This document shows positions 1 to 9,543 of a stretch of 51,508 nucleotides of DNA, in pieces (the first letter of the stretch is position 1; each line of letters starts with the position of its first letter). The translations under genes were made by a program, and so were the position numbers. The DNA lies in NCBI RefSeq assembly GCF_022229015.1, contig NZ_JAKKFF010000571.1:9-51516 (forward strand), in the 5' to 3' direction. The DNA is from Micromonospora foliorum. GTDB taxonomy: Bacteria > Actinomycetota > Actinomycetes > Mycobacteriales > Micromonosporaceae. Below the pieces are notes generated by a model. The model had not been told where the DNA came from. It ran no database searches and worked only from the letters and a program-made list of their open reading frames with translations.

Positions 1-331
1 CCGGGGCGGGCTCGCGGGCGGCCTGCCGGTCGACGCCGAGCATTCCCCGGCGGCGGGCCCAGCGCTCGAAGGCCAGGGTGGCGAACGGCGGCACCGCGCT
101 GACCAGGGCCACCGCCGTGGCCAGCAGGCTCCACCGGTGCAGCCGGGCCACGGCCAGCACCAGCAGGACGTACGCCACGAACAGGCCGCCGTGGATCGGC
201 CCGAAGATCTTGACGCCCAGCTCGTTGTCCGGCGGGCCGTACTTGACCAGCATGCCGACCAGCAGGGCCAGCCAGGAGCAGGCCTCGGCGATCGCCGCCG
301 CGACGAACAACCGGGTCACCTTCTCGCGCAT
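1..331 (-). CDS. DUF3817 family membrane protein (3' end outside window)
   Basis: The reading frame opens at ATG 329-331 (MREKVTRLFVAAAIAEACSW) and runs without a stop to base 1, so the C terminus lies outside the window. Three hydrophobic helices are visible: residues about 7-26, 45-63 and 70-87. The pattern of an early Glu-Ala, a K-x-F-G-x-I-H-G segment (residues 43-50) and short inter-helix loops is typical of DUF3817, a small actinobacterial integral membrane family of unknown function. The gene is divergent from the ligase gene at 485, and the shared 150-bp gap presumably holds both promoters. The family call is from sequence feel, not a search. Confidence 0.8.
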   Translation of the reverse strand, partial: MREKVTRLFVAAAIAEACSWLALLVGMLVKYGPPDNELGVKIFGPIHGGLFVAYVLLVLAVARLHRWSLLATAVALVSAVPPFATLAFERWARRRGMLGVDRQAAREPAP

Positions 332-484
332 CCGCACGCCACCACCTCTCGGGCCGCCATGCTATCGGTCTGCTCCGGCTGGGCTAACGGGGCGGGCAGT
401 TGGGTAGGAAAGGGTCCTCAGGTCTTCCCCCGCTCGCCGACCGCGTGCGAGGTTAGGGGGACCAGCGGTGACAGGGCGGTGACC

Positions 485-1963
485 ATGGGCGAGGACGTCG
501 GCGTGCGAACCTTCAGTCGAGAGGATCGAGCCCGCTATCGCGACAAGGTCCGCCGCTGCCTGGATGTCTTCGCCGAGATGCTGCGCGAGTCCCGTTTCGA
601 CCTCGACCGGCCGATGACCGGCGTGGAGATCGAGCTGAACCTGGTCGACGAGGCGTCGAACCCGGCGATGCGCAACGCCGACGTGCTGGCGGCCATCGCC
701 GACCCGAGCTTCCAGACCGAGCTGGGCCAGTTCAACATCGAGATCAACGTGCCGCCGCGCCGGCTGACCGGCACCGGCACGGCCGACTTCGAGGAGTACG
801 TGCGGGCCAGCCTCAACGCCGCCGAGGTGAAGGCCCAGGCGATCGGCGCGCACATGGTCATGATCGGCATCCTGCCGACGCTGCGCCCCGAGCACCTGAC
901 CGCCGAGACGCTGTCGGCCAACCCCCGCTACCGGCTGCTCAACGAGCAGATCTTCGCGGCGCGGGGCGAGGATCTGCCGATCGCCATCAGCGGGGTGGAA
1001 CGCTTGGCGGTCACCGCCGACACGATCACCCCGGAGGCGGCCTGCACCAGCACCCAGTTCCACCTCCAGGTCAGCCCGGCCCAGTTCGCCGACTACTGGA
1101 ACGCCGCCCAGGCCGTGGCCGGCATCCAGGTCGCGGTCGGCGCGAACTCGCCGCTGTTCTTCGGCCGGGAGCTGTGGCGCGAGACCCGCATCCCGCTGTT
1201 CCAGCAGGCCACCGACACCCGGTCGGAGGAGATCAAAGCCCAGGGGGTACGCCCCCGGGTCTGGTTCGGCGAACGCTGGATCACCAGCGTGTTCGACCTG
1301 TTCGAGGAGAACGTGCGGTACTTCCCGGCGCTGCTGCCGGTCTGCGATCCGGAGGACCCGGCGCAGGCCCTCGCGGCCGGCGAGGTGCCCAATCTGGCCG
1401 AGTTGCGCCTGCACAACGGCACCGTCTACCGGTGGAACCGCCCGGTGTACGACGTGTCCCGGGGCCGCCCGCACCTGCGGGTGGAAAATCGGGTGCTGCC
1501 CGCCGGCCCGACCGTGCTGGACACCATCGCCAACGGCGCCTTCTACTTCGGGTTGGTCCGCGCCCTCGCCGAATCGGACCGGCCACTGTGGTCGCAGATG
1601 TCGTTCAGCGCCGCCGAGGAGAACTTCACCAGCTGCGCCCGGCACGGCATCGATGCGCAGGTCTTCTGGCCCGGTCTGGGCTACCTGCCGGTCACCGAGT
1701 TGGTGTTGCGCCGGTTGCTGCCGATGGCGCATCACGGCCTGGACCGGTGGGGGCTCGACCCGGCCGAGCGTGACCGGCTGCTCGGCGTCATCGAGCAGCG
1801 CTGCCTGACCAGCCGCAACGGCGCGACCTGGCAGGTGGAGACGCTGCACCGGTTGGAGTCGGCCGACCACCTGGACCGGCCGGAGGCGCTGCGCGAGGTG
1901 GTCCGGCACTACGTGGACCTGATGCACAGCAACCGCCCCGTGCACGAGTGGCCGATCCCGTAA
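485..1963 (+). CDS. Glutamate-cysteine ligase family protein (GCS2-like)
   Basis: This is a 492-aa cytoplasmic enzyme of the GCS2 carboxylate-amine ligase family, which joins an amino acid amine to the gamma-carboxyl of glutamate using ATP. The acidic metal-site motif GVEIELNLVD lies near residue 46, followed by the ordered FNIEINVPPR and CTSTQFHLQVS blocks and, late, the HNGTVYRWNRPVYD and RVENRVLPAGP blocks expected for this fold. The frame stays open upstream to 137, but ATG 485 is chosen because family similarity begins just after it. The ribosome-binding site is weak. Actinomycetes use mycothiol, so the real substrate may not be Glu plus Cys. I infer only ligase activity. Confidence 0.85.
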   Translation: MGEDVGVRTFSREDRARYRDKVRRCLDVFAEMLRESRFDLDRPMTGVEIELNLVDEASNPAMRNADVLAAIADPSFQTELGQFNIEINVPPRRLTGTGTADFEEYVRASLNAAEVKAQAIGAHMVMIGILPTLRPEHLTAETLSANPRYRLLNEQIFAARGEDLPIAISGVERLAVTADTITPEAACTSTQFHLQVSPAQFADYWNAAQAVAGIQVAVGANSPLFFGRELWRETRIPLFQQATDTRSEEIKAQGVRPRVWFGERWITSVFDLFEENVRYFPALLPVCDPEDPAQALAAGEVPNLAELRLHNGTVYRWNRPVYDVSRGRPHLRVENRVLPAGPTVLDTIANGAFYFGLVRALAESDRPLWSQMSFSAAEENFTSCARHGIDAQVFWPGLGYLPVTELVLRRLLPMAHHGLDRWGLDPAERDRLLGVIEQRCLTSRNGATWQVETLHRLESADHLDRPEALREVVRHYVDLMHSNRPVHEWPIP

Positions 1964-2054
1964 GCCCTCCCGTGTCCCTTGTGGACCCCCACGCTCATTG
2001 AAGTCTGCCGTAGGCTGTGGCGACTCGGACATCGATGATGATGGAGGGTTGCCG

Positions 2055-3146
2055 GTGGCCACTTCTGGAACCGACCGTGTCCCGACCCAACGGCCCGCGC
2101 AGTTGGCCCTGTCCCGTCGGCACATGCTGCGGATCGGCGCGGCAGCCGCCGGTGGGGCGGCGCTCGCCGGCGCGGCGGAGCCGGCGTTGGCGCAGGCCGC
2201 CGCCCCCGGTGGTGCGAGACACGTCCTGCGGGCGCCGGCGCTGGCACCCGGTGACCGGGTTCGGGTCGTGTCGCCCGGCAGCACCCCCGACCCCACGAAC
2301 ATGGCCCGCGGCATCGAGATCCTGCGCAGTTGGGGTCTGACGGTCGAGCTGGGCAGGCACGTCTTCACCAAGTACGGCTACCTGGCCGGCACCGACGCGG
2401 AGCGGCTGGCCGACCTGAACGCGGCGCTCACCGACCCCGGAATCCGTGCCGTCTTCGCCGCCCGTGGCGGTTACGGCACCCAGCGGATCGTCGACCAGAT
2501 CGACGTCTCCGCTCTGCGCCGGGACCCTCGGGTCGTCGTCGGGTTCAGCGACATCACCAGCATCCACGGCAAGCTCTGGCGCGACACCGGCCTGGTCACC
2601 TTCTACGGCCCGATGGTCAACTGGAGTGACGCCCGCACCGGCCCGGAGTCGGCCGAGGCGCTCCGCAAGGCGGTGATGACCACCGCGCCCGTGACGATCG
2701 CCAGGGACCCGGCCGAGACAGCGGCCTCCGTGGTGGTGCCGGGGCGGGCATCGGGGCCGCTGCTCGGCGGTTGCCTCACGTTGATCTCCACGTCGCTCGG
2801 CGCGGCGGACGCGCCGAAGTTCGACGACGCGATCCTGTTCTTCGAGGACGTGGACGAGGCTCCGTACAGCATCGACATGATGCTGACCGAGCTGCGCCGG
2901 GTGGGTGTGCTGTCCAGGGTCGCCGGGGTGGCCATCGGTCAGATCACCAACAGCGTCGGTGAACCGGGTGAGTGGGACGCGGCGGCCGTGCTGAAGGACC
3001 GCCTGTACGACCTCGGGGTGCCGGTCCTGGGCGGGCTCCGACTGGGCCACGGCAACGGCCAGCTCACCGTTCCGCTCGGTTCGCGGGCCACGATCGATGC
3101 CGCGGCGGGGACCCTGACCGTGGAGCCCGGAGTCCGCCCCCGCTAG
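2055..3146 (+). CDS. Tat-exported LD-carboxypeptidase (peptidase S66)
   Basis: This is a 363-aa muramoyltetrapeptide LD-carboxypeptidase, which trims D-Ala from cell-wall tetrapeptides or cleaves related peptides such as microcins. The leader has a twin-arginine (LSRRHML) and the hydrophobic stretch AAAAGGAALAGAA, ending near ALAQA, so export by Tat is expected. The S66 motifs are in order: RGGYGTQR, then VGFSDITSIHG with the nucleophilic Ser, the Glu of FFEDVDEAPYSID, and the His of RLGHGNGQ. GTG 2055 is chosen because GGAGG lies 7 bp upstream; an in-frame ATG at 1998 lacks such a site. The long minus-strand frame opposite is a GC-bias shadow. Confidence 0.92.
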   Translation: MATSGTDRVPTQRPAQLALSRRHMLRIGAAAAGGAALAGAAEPALAQAAAPGGARHVLRAPALAPGDRVRVVSPGSTPDPTNMARGIEILRSWGLTVELGRHVFTKYGYLAGTDAERLADLNAALTDPGIRAVFAARGGYGTQRIVDQIDVSALRRDPRVVVGFSDITSIHGKLWRDTGLVTFYGPMVNWSDARTGPESAEALRKAVMTTAPVTIARDPAETAASVVVPGRASGPLLGGCLTLISTSLGAADAPKFDDAILFFEDVDEAPYSIDMMLTELRRVGVLSRVAGVAIGQITNSVGEPGEWDAAAVLKDRLYDLGVPVLGGLRLGHGNGQLTVPLGSRATIDAAAGTLTVEPGVRPR

Positions 3147-3213
3147 CCGGTTGGCCCGACCAGGGTGCCGGCTCGCCGACCGCTCGGTGCGCCCGTCGTC
3201 GATGATGGGTGCC

Positions 3214-5022
3214 ATGACGTCAGTGGGCGCCCAGCGGGTGCGGGATGCGAACGGCGCGACGCCCACCGCGGTGGAGCAGCGACTGATCGAGTCCGTCGCC
3301 CGCGGCGAGGTGCTCGACCTGGCCGGCGACGGGCCGGTCGACGAGGAAGCGATGCGCTCGTGGGGCGACGACCACGCGATCTCGGCCTCGGTCATCCGTG
3401 AGCTGGTGCGCGGCCGACTGGTCAGCGAGCCCGACCCGCACGGCCTACGGTTGCGCGGGGCCCGGATCGTCGGCCGGCTCGACCTGGAGAACGTCACAGG
3501 TGACCTGGCGCTGGAGTTGCGCGACTGCCTGCTGCCCGACGGCGTGACCCTTCGCAACGCCCGCCTGTCGGCGGTCGCCCTGACCGGGTGCCGCATCGAG
3601 CAGGCGCCCGGCTCGACGGACGCGGCACTGGAGGCCACGCGCTGTGCGGCCTGGGCGCTCTCGCTCGACTGGAGCACGGTGAGCGCGGACACCGTCGCCG
3701 CCACCATTCGTCTCGCTGCCGCCCGCGTCGGCACACTGGACTGCCGCGGAGCCCGGTGGGAGAACAGCACCGGACCGGCCCTGGATGCCGACGGCCTCAC
3801 CGTCGACCAGAGCGTGTTCCTGAATGACGGCTTCACCGCCACCAGCGCCAGCGCGCGCGGCACGATCCGGCTGCTCGGCGCCCACATCGGCGGCCAGCTC
3901 AACTGCGGTGGGGCACGGCTGGAGAACACCGTCGGCCCGGCGCTCAACGCCGACAACCTCCGCGCCGACCAGGATGTGCTGCTCTGGAACGGCTTCAGCG
4001 CCAGCAGCGCCAGCGAGCAGGGCACGATCCGGCTCATCGGCGCGCACCTCGGTTCGTTGAGCGCCCGCGGTGCGCGCCTCTCGAACACCGCCGGACCGGT
4101 CCTCGACGCCGACGGCCTCACCGTCGACCGGGACCTGGCGCTGGATGGTGGCTTCACCGCCCGCAGCGCCAGTGGGTGGGGCGGCGTCAGCCTGGCCGGC
4201 GCCCGCATCGGTGGGCTTCTGGCCTGCGGTGGGGCGCACATGGAGAACACGCTCGGCCCGGCCCTCGACCTGAACGGCCTTCGGGTCGACCAGGACGTGC
4301 TCCTGGATGACGGGTTCAGTGCCACCAGCGGCGGTGACGAGGTGGTGGTGGTGCTGGTGCTGGCCGGGACCAGGGTCGGTGGGGCTCTCCGCCTCGACAT
4401 CGATCGGGTGGCCCGTACGGCACCGGGACCGCTTGTCGAGGTGGAGGGGCTCACCTACAGCGGGCAGCCGCGGCCGGCGTCACTGCGGCGCTGGCTGACC
4501 CTGCTGCGCGAGGACACGCCCCGGTACAGCGCCCAGCCCTACCAGCAGCTCGCCGCCGCCTACCGGGCCGCCGGCCATGACCGCGACGCCCGCACCATCC
4601 TCATCGCCCAACGCCGTGACCAGCTCCACCGCGCCGGTCTGAGCGCCACCGAACGCGCCTGGGGTCGCCTCATCGGAATCACCCTCGGCTACGGCTACCA
4701 GCCCTGGCGCGCCCTGCTCCTGCTCCTCGCCACACTGGCCGTCGCCGTCGCGCTCAGTGTCGTCGGCGGCCACCACGGCGGCCTCGCACAGAAGGCGGTG
4801 GCCGGCGAAGCTGCCACCGCCTGCACGAGCATCGACCGGATCGGTGTCGGCCTCGACCTCGGCGCCCCACTGCTCAAGACCGGCGCCCGGGATCGCTGCC
4901 AACCGACCGACACCGTTGCCGGTCAGACCCTCACCATCGCCGGCTGGATCCTGCAACTGCTCACCTGGTGCTTCGCCACCCTCTTCATCGCGGGCTTCAC
5001 CAGCGCGGTCCGCAAGACCTGA
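3214..5022 (+). CDS. Imperfect-repeat (oxidoreductase-annotated type) membrane protein
   Basis: The 602-aa product has three parts. An N-terminal segment (about 1-65) is followed by a long array of imperfect repeats of about 55 residues. Each repeat carries R-x-GARx-G-x-L-x-CRGAR, ENTxGPALxADGL and DQxVxLxDGFxATSAS-like strings, spanning about 65-400. At the C terminus two transmembrane helices (about 498-519 and 575-597) flank a loop with two Cys. The repeats look like a right-handed beta-helix related to pentapeptide-repeat folds. Streptomycete relatives are often labelled membrane-associated oxidoreductase without evidence, and I see no cofactor motif. ATG 3202, 3205 and 3214 are all possible starts, since none has a clear ribosome-binding site. 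Confidence 0.75.
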   Translation: MTSVGAQRVRDANGATPTAVEQRLIESVARGEVLDLAGDGPVDEEAMRSWGDDHAISASVIRELVRGRLVSEPDPHGLRLRGARIVGRLDLENVTGDLALELRDCLLPDGVTLRNARLSAVALTGCRIEQAPGSTDAALEATRCAAWALSLDWSTVSADTVAATIRLAAARVGTLDCRGARWENSTGPALDADGLTVDQSVFLNDGFTATSASARGTIRLLGAHIGGQLNCGGARLENTVGPALNADNLRADQDVLLWNGFSASSASEQGTIRLIGAHLGSLSARGARLSNTAGPVLDADGLTVDRDLALDGGFTARSASGWGGVSLAGARIGGLLACGGAHMENTLGPALDLNGLRVDQDVLLDDGFSATSGGDEVVVVLVLAGTRVGGALRLDIDRVARTAPGPLVEVEGLTYSGQPRPASLRRWLTLLREDTPRYSAQPYQQLAAAYRAAGHDRDARTILIAQRRDQLHRAGLSATERAWGRLIGITLGYGYQPWRALLLLLATLAVAVALSVVGGHHGGLAQKAVAGEAATACTSIDRIGVGLDLGAPLLKTGARDRCQPTDTVAGQTLTIAGWILQLLTWCFATLFIAGFTSAVRKT

Positions 5023-5064
5023 CCCCACGCTGGCCTGCCCACGCCGTTGCGGCGGGGGCGGTGC

Positions 5065-5451
5065 TCAGCCGCGCGGGGTGGGAACACCGAAGAGATCGAT
5101 GATGCCGGCGGGAAGCTGGGCGAGCAGGTCGTGACGCTCGTCGTCGTTGAGCGCCTCGGCGACGGTCCGCAACACCGCCTGGGCGTGGAGACGCACCTGG
5201 TCCGCATCGGCGACCTGCTCCCGGTCGCCGACGTGCTTCAGGAACTCACCGATGTCCCACCGGCGGCCCTGCGGATTACGGGTGACCGACGCGTCCAGCC
5301 GATCCGGTAGCTGTGCCGCAAGGTTGTCGGCCTCCTGTCCGGCGAGTCGTTCGCCGAGCACCGACAGAACGGCCTGTACGGACCGCACGGCCTCGTTCTC
5401 CCCGAGGCTCGCGCGCCGCCGTACCGTGGCGATCATCTGTTCGTACTCCAT
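5065..5451 (-). CDS. DUF2267 domain protein
   Basis: This is a 128-aa cytoplasmic protein matching the DUF2267 pattern: MEYEQMIATV start, A-x-x-AVLSVLGERL, EADNLAAQLP and a second LRTVAEAL-x-DDERHDLLAQLP half. The two halves look like an internal duplication of a helical unit. ATG 5451 is preceded by GGAAGGAG at an 8-bp spacing, which decides the start over an upstream in-frame codon at 5544. The gene converges on the repeat-protein gene ending at 5022. The function of DUF2267 proteins is unknown; they are often near stress genes. Confidence 0.88.
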   Translation of the reverse strand: MEYEQMIATVRRRASLGENEAVRSVQAVLSVLGERLAGQEADNLAAQLPDRLDASVTRNPQGRRWDIGEFLKHVGDREQVADADQVRLHAQAVLRTVAEALNDDERHDLLAQLPAGIIDLFGVPTPRG

Positions 5452-5712
5452 GACCCGCTCCTTCCGTCTCCTCGACCGGCCGTCAGGCCCTGCCAGCGGA
5501 CGAACGGGGCGAGTTCCCAGGCGACCTGGCCGCAAACGGGTCACCGTCGACCCGGACTTCGCGTCATCGGGCGGCAGGTCCTCGCATCCCGCCGCGAACC
5601 AGGCAGATCAGCCGTTCGAGAACATGCGGTGAGGCATGCCACGGTGTGGCGTCCTTTGTGGATGCCCATCCCAGTCGAAGATCGTCGTAGGCGGTGGCAG
5701 AGCTCGCCCGCG

Positions 5713-6288
5713 CTAGCCTCCGGTCGGCGCGCCCCACGGGGACGGATCGTCGCGCAACCGACTGTAGAGATAGCCGTCGCGCCACTGACCGGCCCGAAAC
5801 TCGCTGGCCCGGATGACGCCCTCAAGCTGGAAGCCGGCCTTCTCCAGCGCCCGCTGCTCGGCCACGTTCTCTGGATGGGTGCCGGCCTGAATACGCTGCG
5901 CGGGGCTGTGCTGGAAGAGGTATTCGCAGAGCAACGCCTGCGCGCGCCAGCCGATGCCCCGACCGCGCCACGACGGCAGCAGGACGATGCCGATCTCCCA
6001 GTACGACGCCCGTCCGGCATATCGTCCGGAGCGGTAGCTGACGAGGCCGGCGGCAGCCCGTTCCTGTTCGACCTCGACGACGAGGCGCCCGTCGTCCTCG
6101 CCGAGGTAACCGTCGACGGCGAACCGCCGCGCCGGCGCCCCAGCATCCCGGAAGCCGGCCCAGTCCAACCCGATCAGGCCCGGCTCGGTGCAGAACCGCC
6201 GGAATATCGCCAGGTCGGGCTCGGTAACCGGCCGCAGCCGGACGGTGAGATCGACCGAGACCGGCACCGAGGCGTCACCACTCTCCAT
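5713..6288 (-). CDS. GNAT family N-acetyltransferase
   Basis: The 191-aa product is a GCN5-related acetyltransferase of the RimJ/RimL type. The acetyl-CoA-binding motif A region is visible as IGIVLLPSWRGRGIGWRAQALL (about residues 98-120, containing Rx-x-G-x-G). It is followed by the NVAEQRALEKAGFQLEGV string typical of RimJ-like members and an aromatic C terminus. The acyl acceptor cannot be told from sequence. The gene stands alone: 168 bp of featureless sequence separates it from the DUF2267 gene downstream, and the repeat-rich gap lies upstream. Confidence 0.9.
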   Translation of the reverse strand: MESGDASVPVSVDLTVRLRPVTEPDLAIFRRFCTEPGLIGLDWAGFRDAGAPARRFAVDGYLGEDDGRLVVEVEQERAAAGLVSYRSGRYAGRASYWEIGIVLLPSWRGRGIGWRAQALLCEYLFQHSPAQRIQAGTHPENVAEQRALEKAGFQLEGVIRASEFRAGQWRDGYLYSRLRDDPSPWGAPTGG

Positions 6289-6341
6289 GACGACACGCTA
6301 GCTGCCGAGCAACGGAAAACGCGCCCGGCGAGCGCCTGGCC

Positions 6342-6470
6342 GAGACGGGTGACCGGCCCAGACGGCGACCGGCCCAGACGGGTGACGGCCCCATACGGGT
6401 GACGGCCCATACGGTGACCGGCCCAGACGGTGACGGCCCAGACGGTGACGGCCCAGACGGTGACCGGCTC
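6342..6470. repeat. Tandem repeat of about 8 units, 15-17 bp each
   Basis: Eight head-to-tail copies of a unit close to GACGGTGACCGGCCCA fill this stretch. The last three are nearly identical; earlier ones vary by an extra G or by ATACGG in place of GACGG. Unit lengths are 15, 16 and 17 bp, so no reading frame is kept. It lies directly upstream of the acetyltransferase start and next to a second repeat group, in the largest gap of the left half. Confidence 0.9.
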
Positions 6471-6720
6471 CTTTGGAGCTGAATCGTTTACGACATCACG
6501 GACCCGGGTCGTTACGAGGTCGCGCAGCCGGATCGGTTACGCCATCACGGGTCCGCGCCGTGCACGGCAGCACACCCAGATCGATCACGGCGTCACGCAC
6601 TCGGCCGCCCTGCTCCAGGGCAGAGGCCAGCAACCCAGCCCGGCTGAATCGTTTGCGACATCAGCTCCAAAGGCAACGAACGAGGGCTCGCGACATCAGC
6701 TCCGAAGGCAGCGAGCGAGG
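6470..6720. repeat. Degenerate direct and inverted repeat cluster
   Basis: A perfect 13-bp inverted repeat (CCTTTGGAGCTGA, 6470-6482, against 6661-6673) bounds a block. Inside it a degenerate unit of the form ATCGTTTACGACATCACGG recurs near 6482, 6509, 6531, 6579 and 6647. The two outer copies (6478-6498 and 6643-6663) match over 21 bp with one change. The right end also carries a 32-bp direct duplication (6655-6686 and 6690-6721) with about four changes. No coding frame is credible. It resembles a decayed palindromic intergenic element. Confidence 0.75.
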
Positions 6721-6749
6721 GTTTCCCCGCCGGCAGAGCTGCCACTGGA

Positions 6750-7922
<1,173 letters not shown>

Positions 7923-7951
7923 TCTCGGTCCCTTTCGGAGAGCTCGGGCGG

Positions 7952-8902
7952 TCAGCGGCGGGACGCCGGCAGCGGCTGGGCGGGACGCTGCATGGCCTGT
8001 TGGCGTACGGAGATGCCGTTGGGGCTGCCTTCCGAGCGGACGACCTCGCCGGTCTCCAGCACCTGCTTGAACCGGCGCAGGTCGTCACGGACCTGCTGCT
8101 CGGGTTCCTCGCCGAAGAGCTTCGCCACCGCTCTGCCGACCGCGCCGGCCGGCGGCGCGTAGCGCAGTTCCACCCGCACCTCGGTGCCCCGGTCGCCGGG
8201 CGCGGGCACGAATCGGACCCGGCCGGCGTTCGGCACCCGGGTCCCCGGCAGCGAACGCCAGGTGATCGACTTGTTCGGCTGGTCGTCGATGATCTCGGCG
8301 TCCCACTCGACGCGGTGCCCGGCCGGGCCACGGGCGATCCAGTGTGAGCGGCGCAGGTCGTCGGCGCGTACGGACTCCAGGTGCGCCATGAACCGGGGCA
8401 GGTTCTCCATGTCCCGCCAGAACCGGTACGCCTCGGCGGGCGACCGGTTCACCGTCACCGCGATCTGCATCCGGATCACCCGGGCGCGGGCCCGTCCAGC
8501 CCGGCTGACGCGTACGGCGGCGAGCACGTCGACGGCGGTGATGCCGGCGATGGCGAGAGTGGTCAGCGCGACCCGGCGGCGGCGTTCCCCGCCGCGGTCG
8601 GCGAGGGCCCGCCCGAGCAGGGTGAGGTCCATGGCGTCGCCGGCCACCCGGCTCCAGGCCCAGCCGGCCGGGCGGCGGCCGCTGAGCAGGCCGGCGGCGC
8701 TGCCCAGCTCCCGCAGGCCGATGGCCGGAAGCACGGCCCGCGCGGTCGGGGCGTCGTCCACCCCCGTCAGCCGTGCGATGGGTCCGGGCGCGACCAGCGC
8801 ACCCACTCCCAGGGCCAGGCTCAGCAGGCCGAGCGTGCTCGGCAGCGTCGCCGGCACCGGCCCGTCCAGCTCCGGCAGGAGCACAGTGTCGACATGACTC
8901 AT
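7952..8902 (-). CDS. SRPBCC (cyclase/dehydrase-like) membrane-associated protein
   Basis: The 316-aa protein has a hydrophobic N-terminal half with helices near 24-42, 63-78 and 110-128. The C-terminal START-like SRPBCC domain begins at MQIAVTVNRSPAEAYRFWRDMENLPRFM and runs to about residue 285. SRPBCC domains bind hydrophobic ligands, and this COG5637-like branch is widespread in actinomycetes without a proven substrate. ATG 8902 is preferred over the far upstream frame start at 9145 because GGAAGGGAC sits just before it. The 272-bp gap to the divergent gene at 9175 should contain promoters for both directions. Confidence 0.85.
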   Translation of the reverse strand: MSHVDTVLLPELDGPVPATLPSTLGLLSLALGVGALVAPGPIARLTGVDDAPTARAVLPAIGLRELGSAAGLLSGRRPAGWAWSRVAGDAMDLTLLGRALADRGGERRRRVALTTLAIAGITAVDVLAAVRVSRAGRARARVIRMQIAVTVNRSPAEAYRFWRDMENLPRFMAHLESVRADDLRRSHWIARGPAGHRVEWDAEIIDDQPNKSITWRSLPGTRVPNAGRVRFVPAPGDRGTEVRVELRYAPPAGAVGRAVAKLFGEEPEQQVRDDLRRFKQVLETGEVVRSEGSPNGISVRQQAMQRPAQPLPASRR

Positions 8903-9174
8903 GTCCGGTCCCTTCCGGTGGGCATCGCCGCCGGTCCGCCGGCGGAGGCGGCGGTTGTCCCGCCCCCGTGACGCTATGTCGTACAGGTGCCGTATGCGCC
9001 AGGTTCGGGGCAGAACGTCCGATGCGGGCTGAGTGGACGGGGAAGGCGGCGGCGGCACGCGACCACCTGGACCCGCTTCTCGCTCGCACCCTGAACAACG
9101 GGCGCCGTGCGGCGTTAGGAGTGCACCGCACCGGGTAGCCGGCATCCGCTCTGACCAGCGCCCGAGGAGGTGAG

Positions 9175-9543
9175 ATGTCGGCGACCAGCGCCTTCTTCGA
9201 GCGGTTGACGGTCGCCGGCCAGGATCCGCGGTTCAGCAAGGTCTGTGGGAGCGTGCGATTCGACATCCGCGACGACGGCCACCTGGAGCAGTGGCTGCTG
9301 AATATCGATCATGGCCGGATGCGGGTGACCCGAAGCGGTGGCCCCGCCACCACGGTGATCCAGGTGTCCGCGCAGTTCGCGGAGGCGATGGCGCGGGGTG
9401 AGGTGAACGGGCTGGCGGCGATCACCCGGGGCGAGATCATGGTCGACGGCGACCTCGCCCTGGCGTTGCGCATCGGGCGGCTGTTTCCGCGAGAGCCCGG
9501 GCGGCTTCAGCGCGACGACCCCCACAGGGGACGTGACCGATGA
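9175..9543 (+). CDS. SCP2-like sterol-binding domain protein
   Basis: This is a small 122-aa protein consisting of one SCP2-like lipid-binding fold: a beta-strand core (SVRFDIRDDGHLEQWLLNID), the VIQVSAQFAEAMARGEV helix and the LAAITRGEIMVDGDLALALRIGRLF end, where the substrate tunnel closes in the family. A strong GAGGAGG site precedes ATG 9175. Its stop overlaps the next start by four bases (ATGA at 9540-9543), so translation is probably coupled to the debranching enzyme. The ligand and the reason for the pairing are not evident. Confidence 0.85.
   Translation: MSATSAFFERLTVAGQDPRFSKVCGSVRFDIRDDGHLEQWLLNIDHGRMRVTRSGGPATTVIQVSAQFAEAMARGEVNGLAAITRGEIMVDGDLALALRIGRLFPREPGRLQRDDPHRGRDR

Noticed and set aside
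1995..4454. Long open minus-strand frames (also near 362-2371 and 23298-26006) opposite real genes
   Set aside because: They are G/C-bias shadows: low-complexity Arg/Pro/Ala/Gly translations, no family motifs, and the plus strand holds well-supported enzymes.
6342..6721. CRISPR array
   Set aside because: Units are contiguous without spacers in the first part and irregular in the second; no cas genes nearby.
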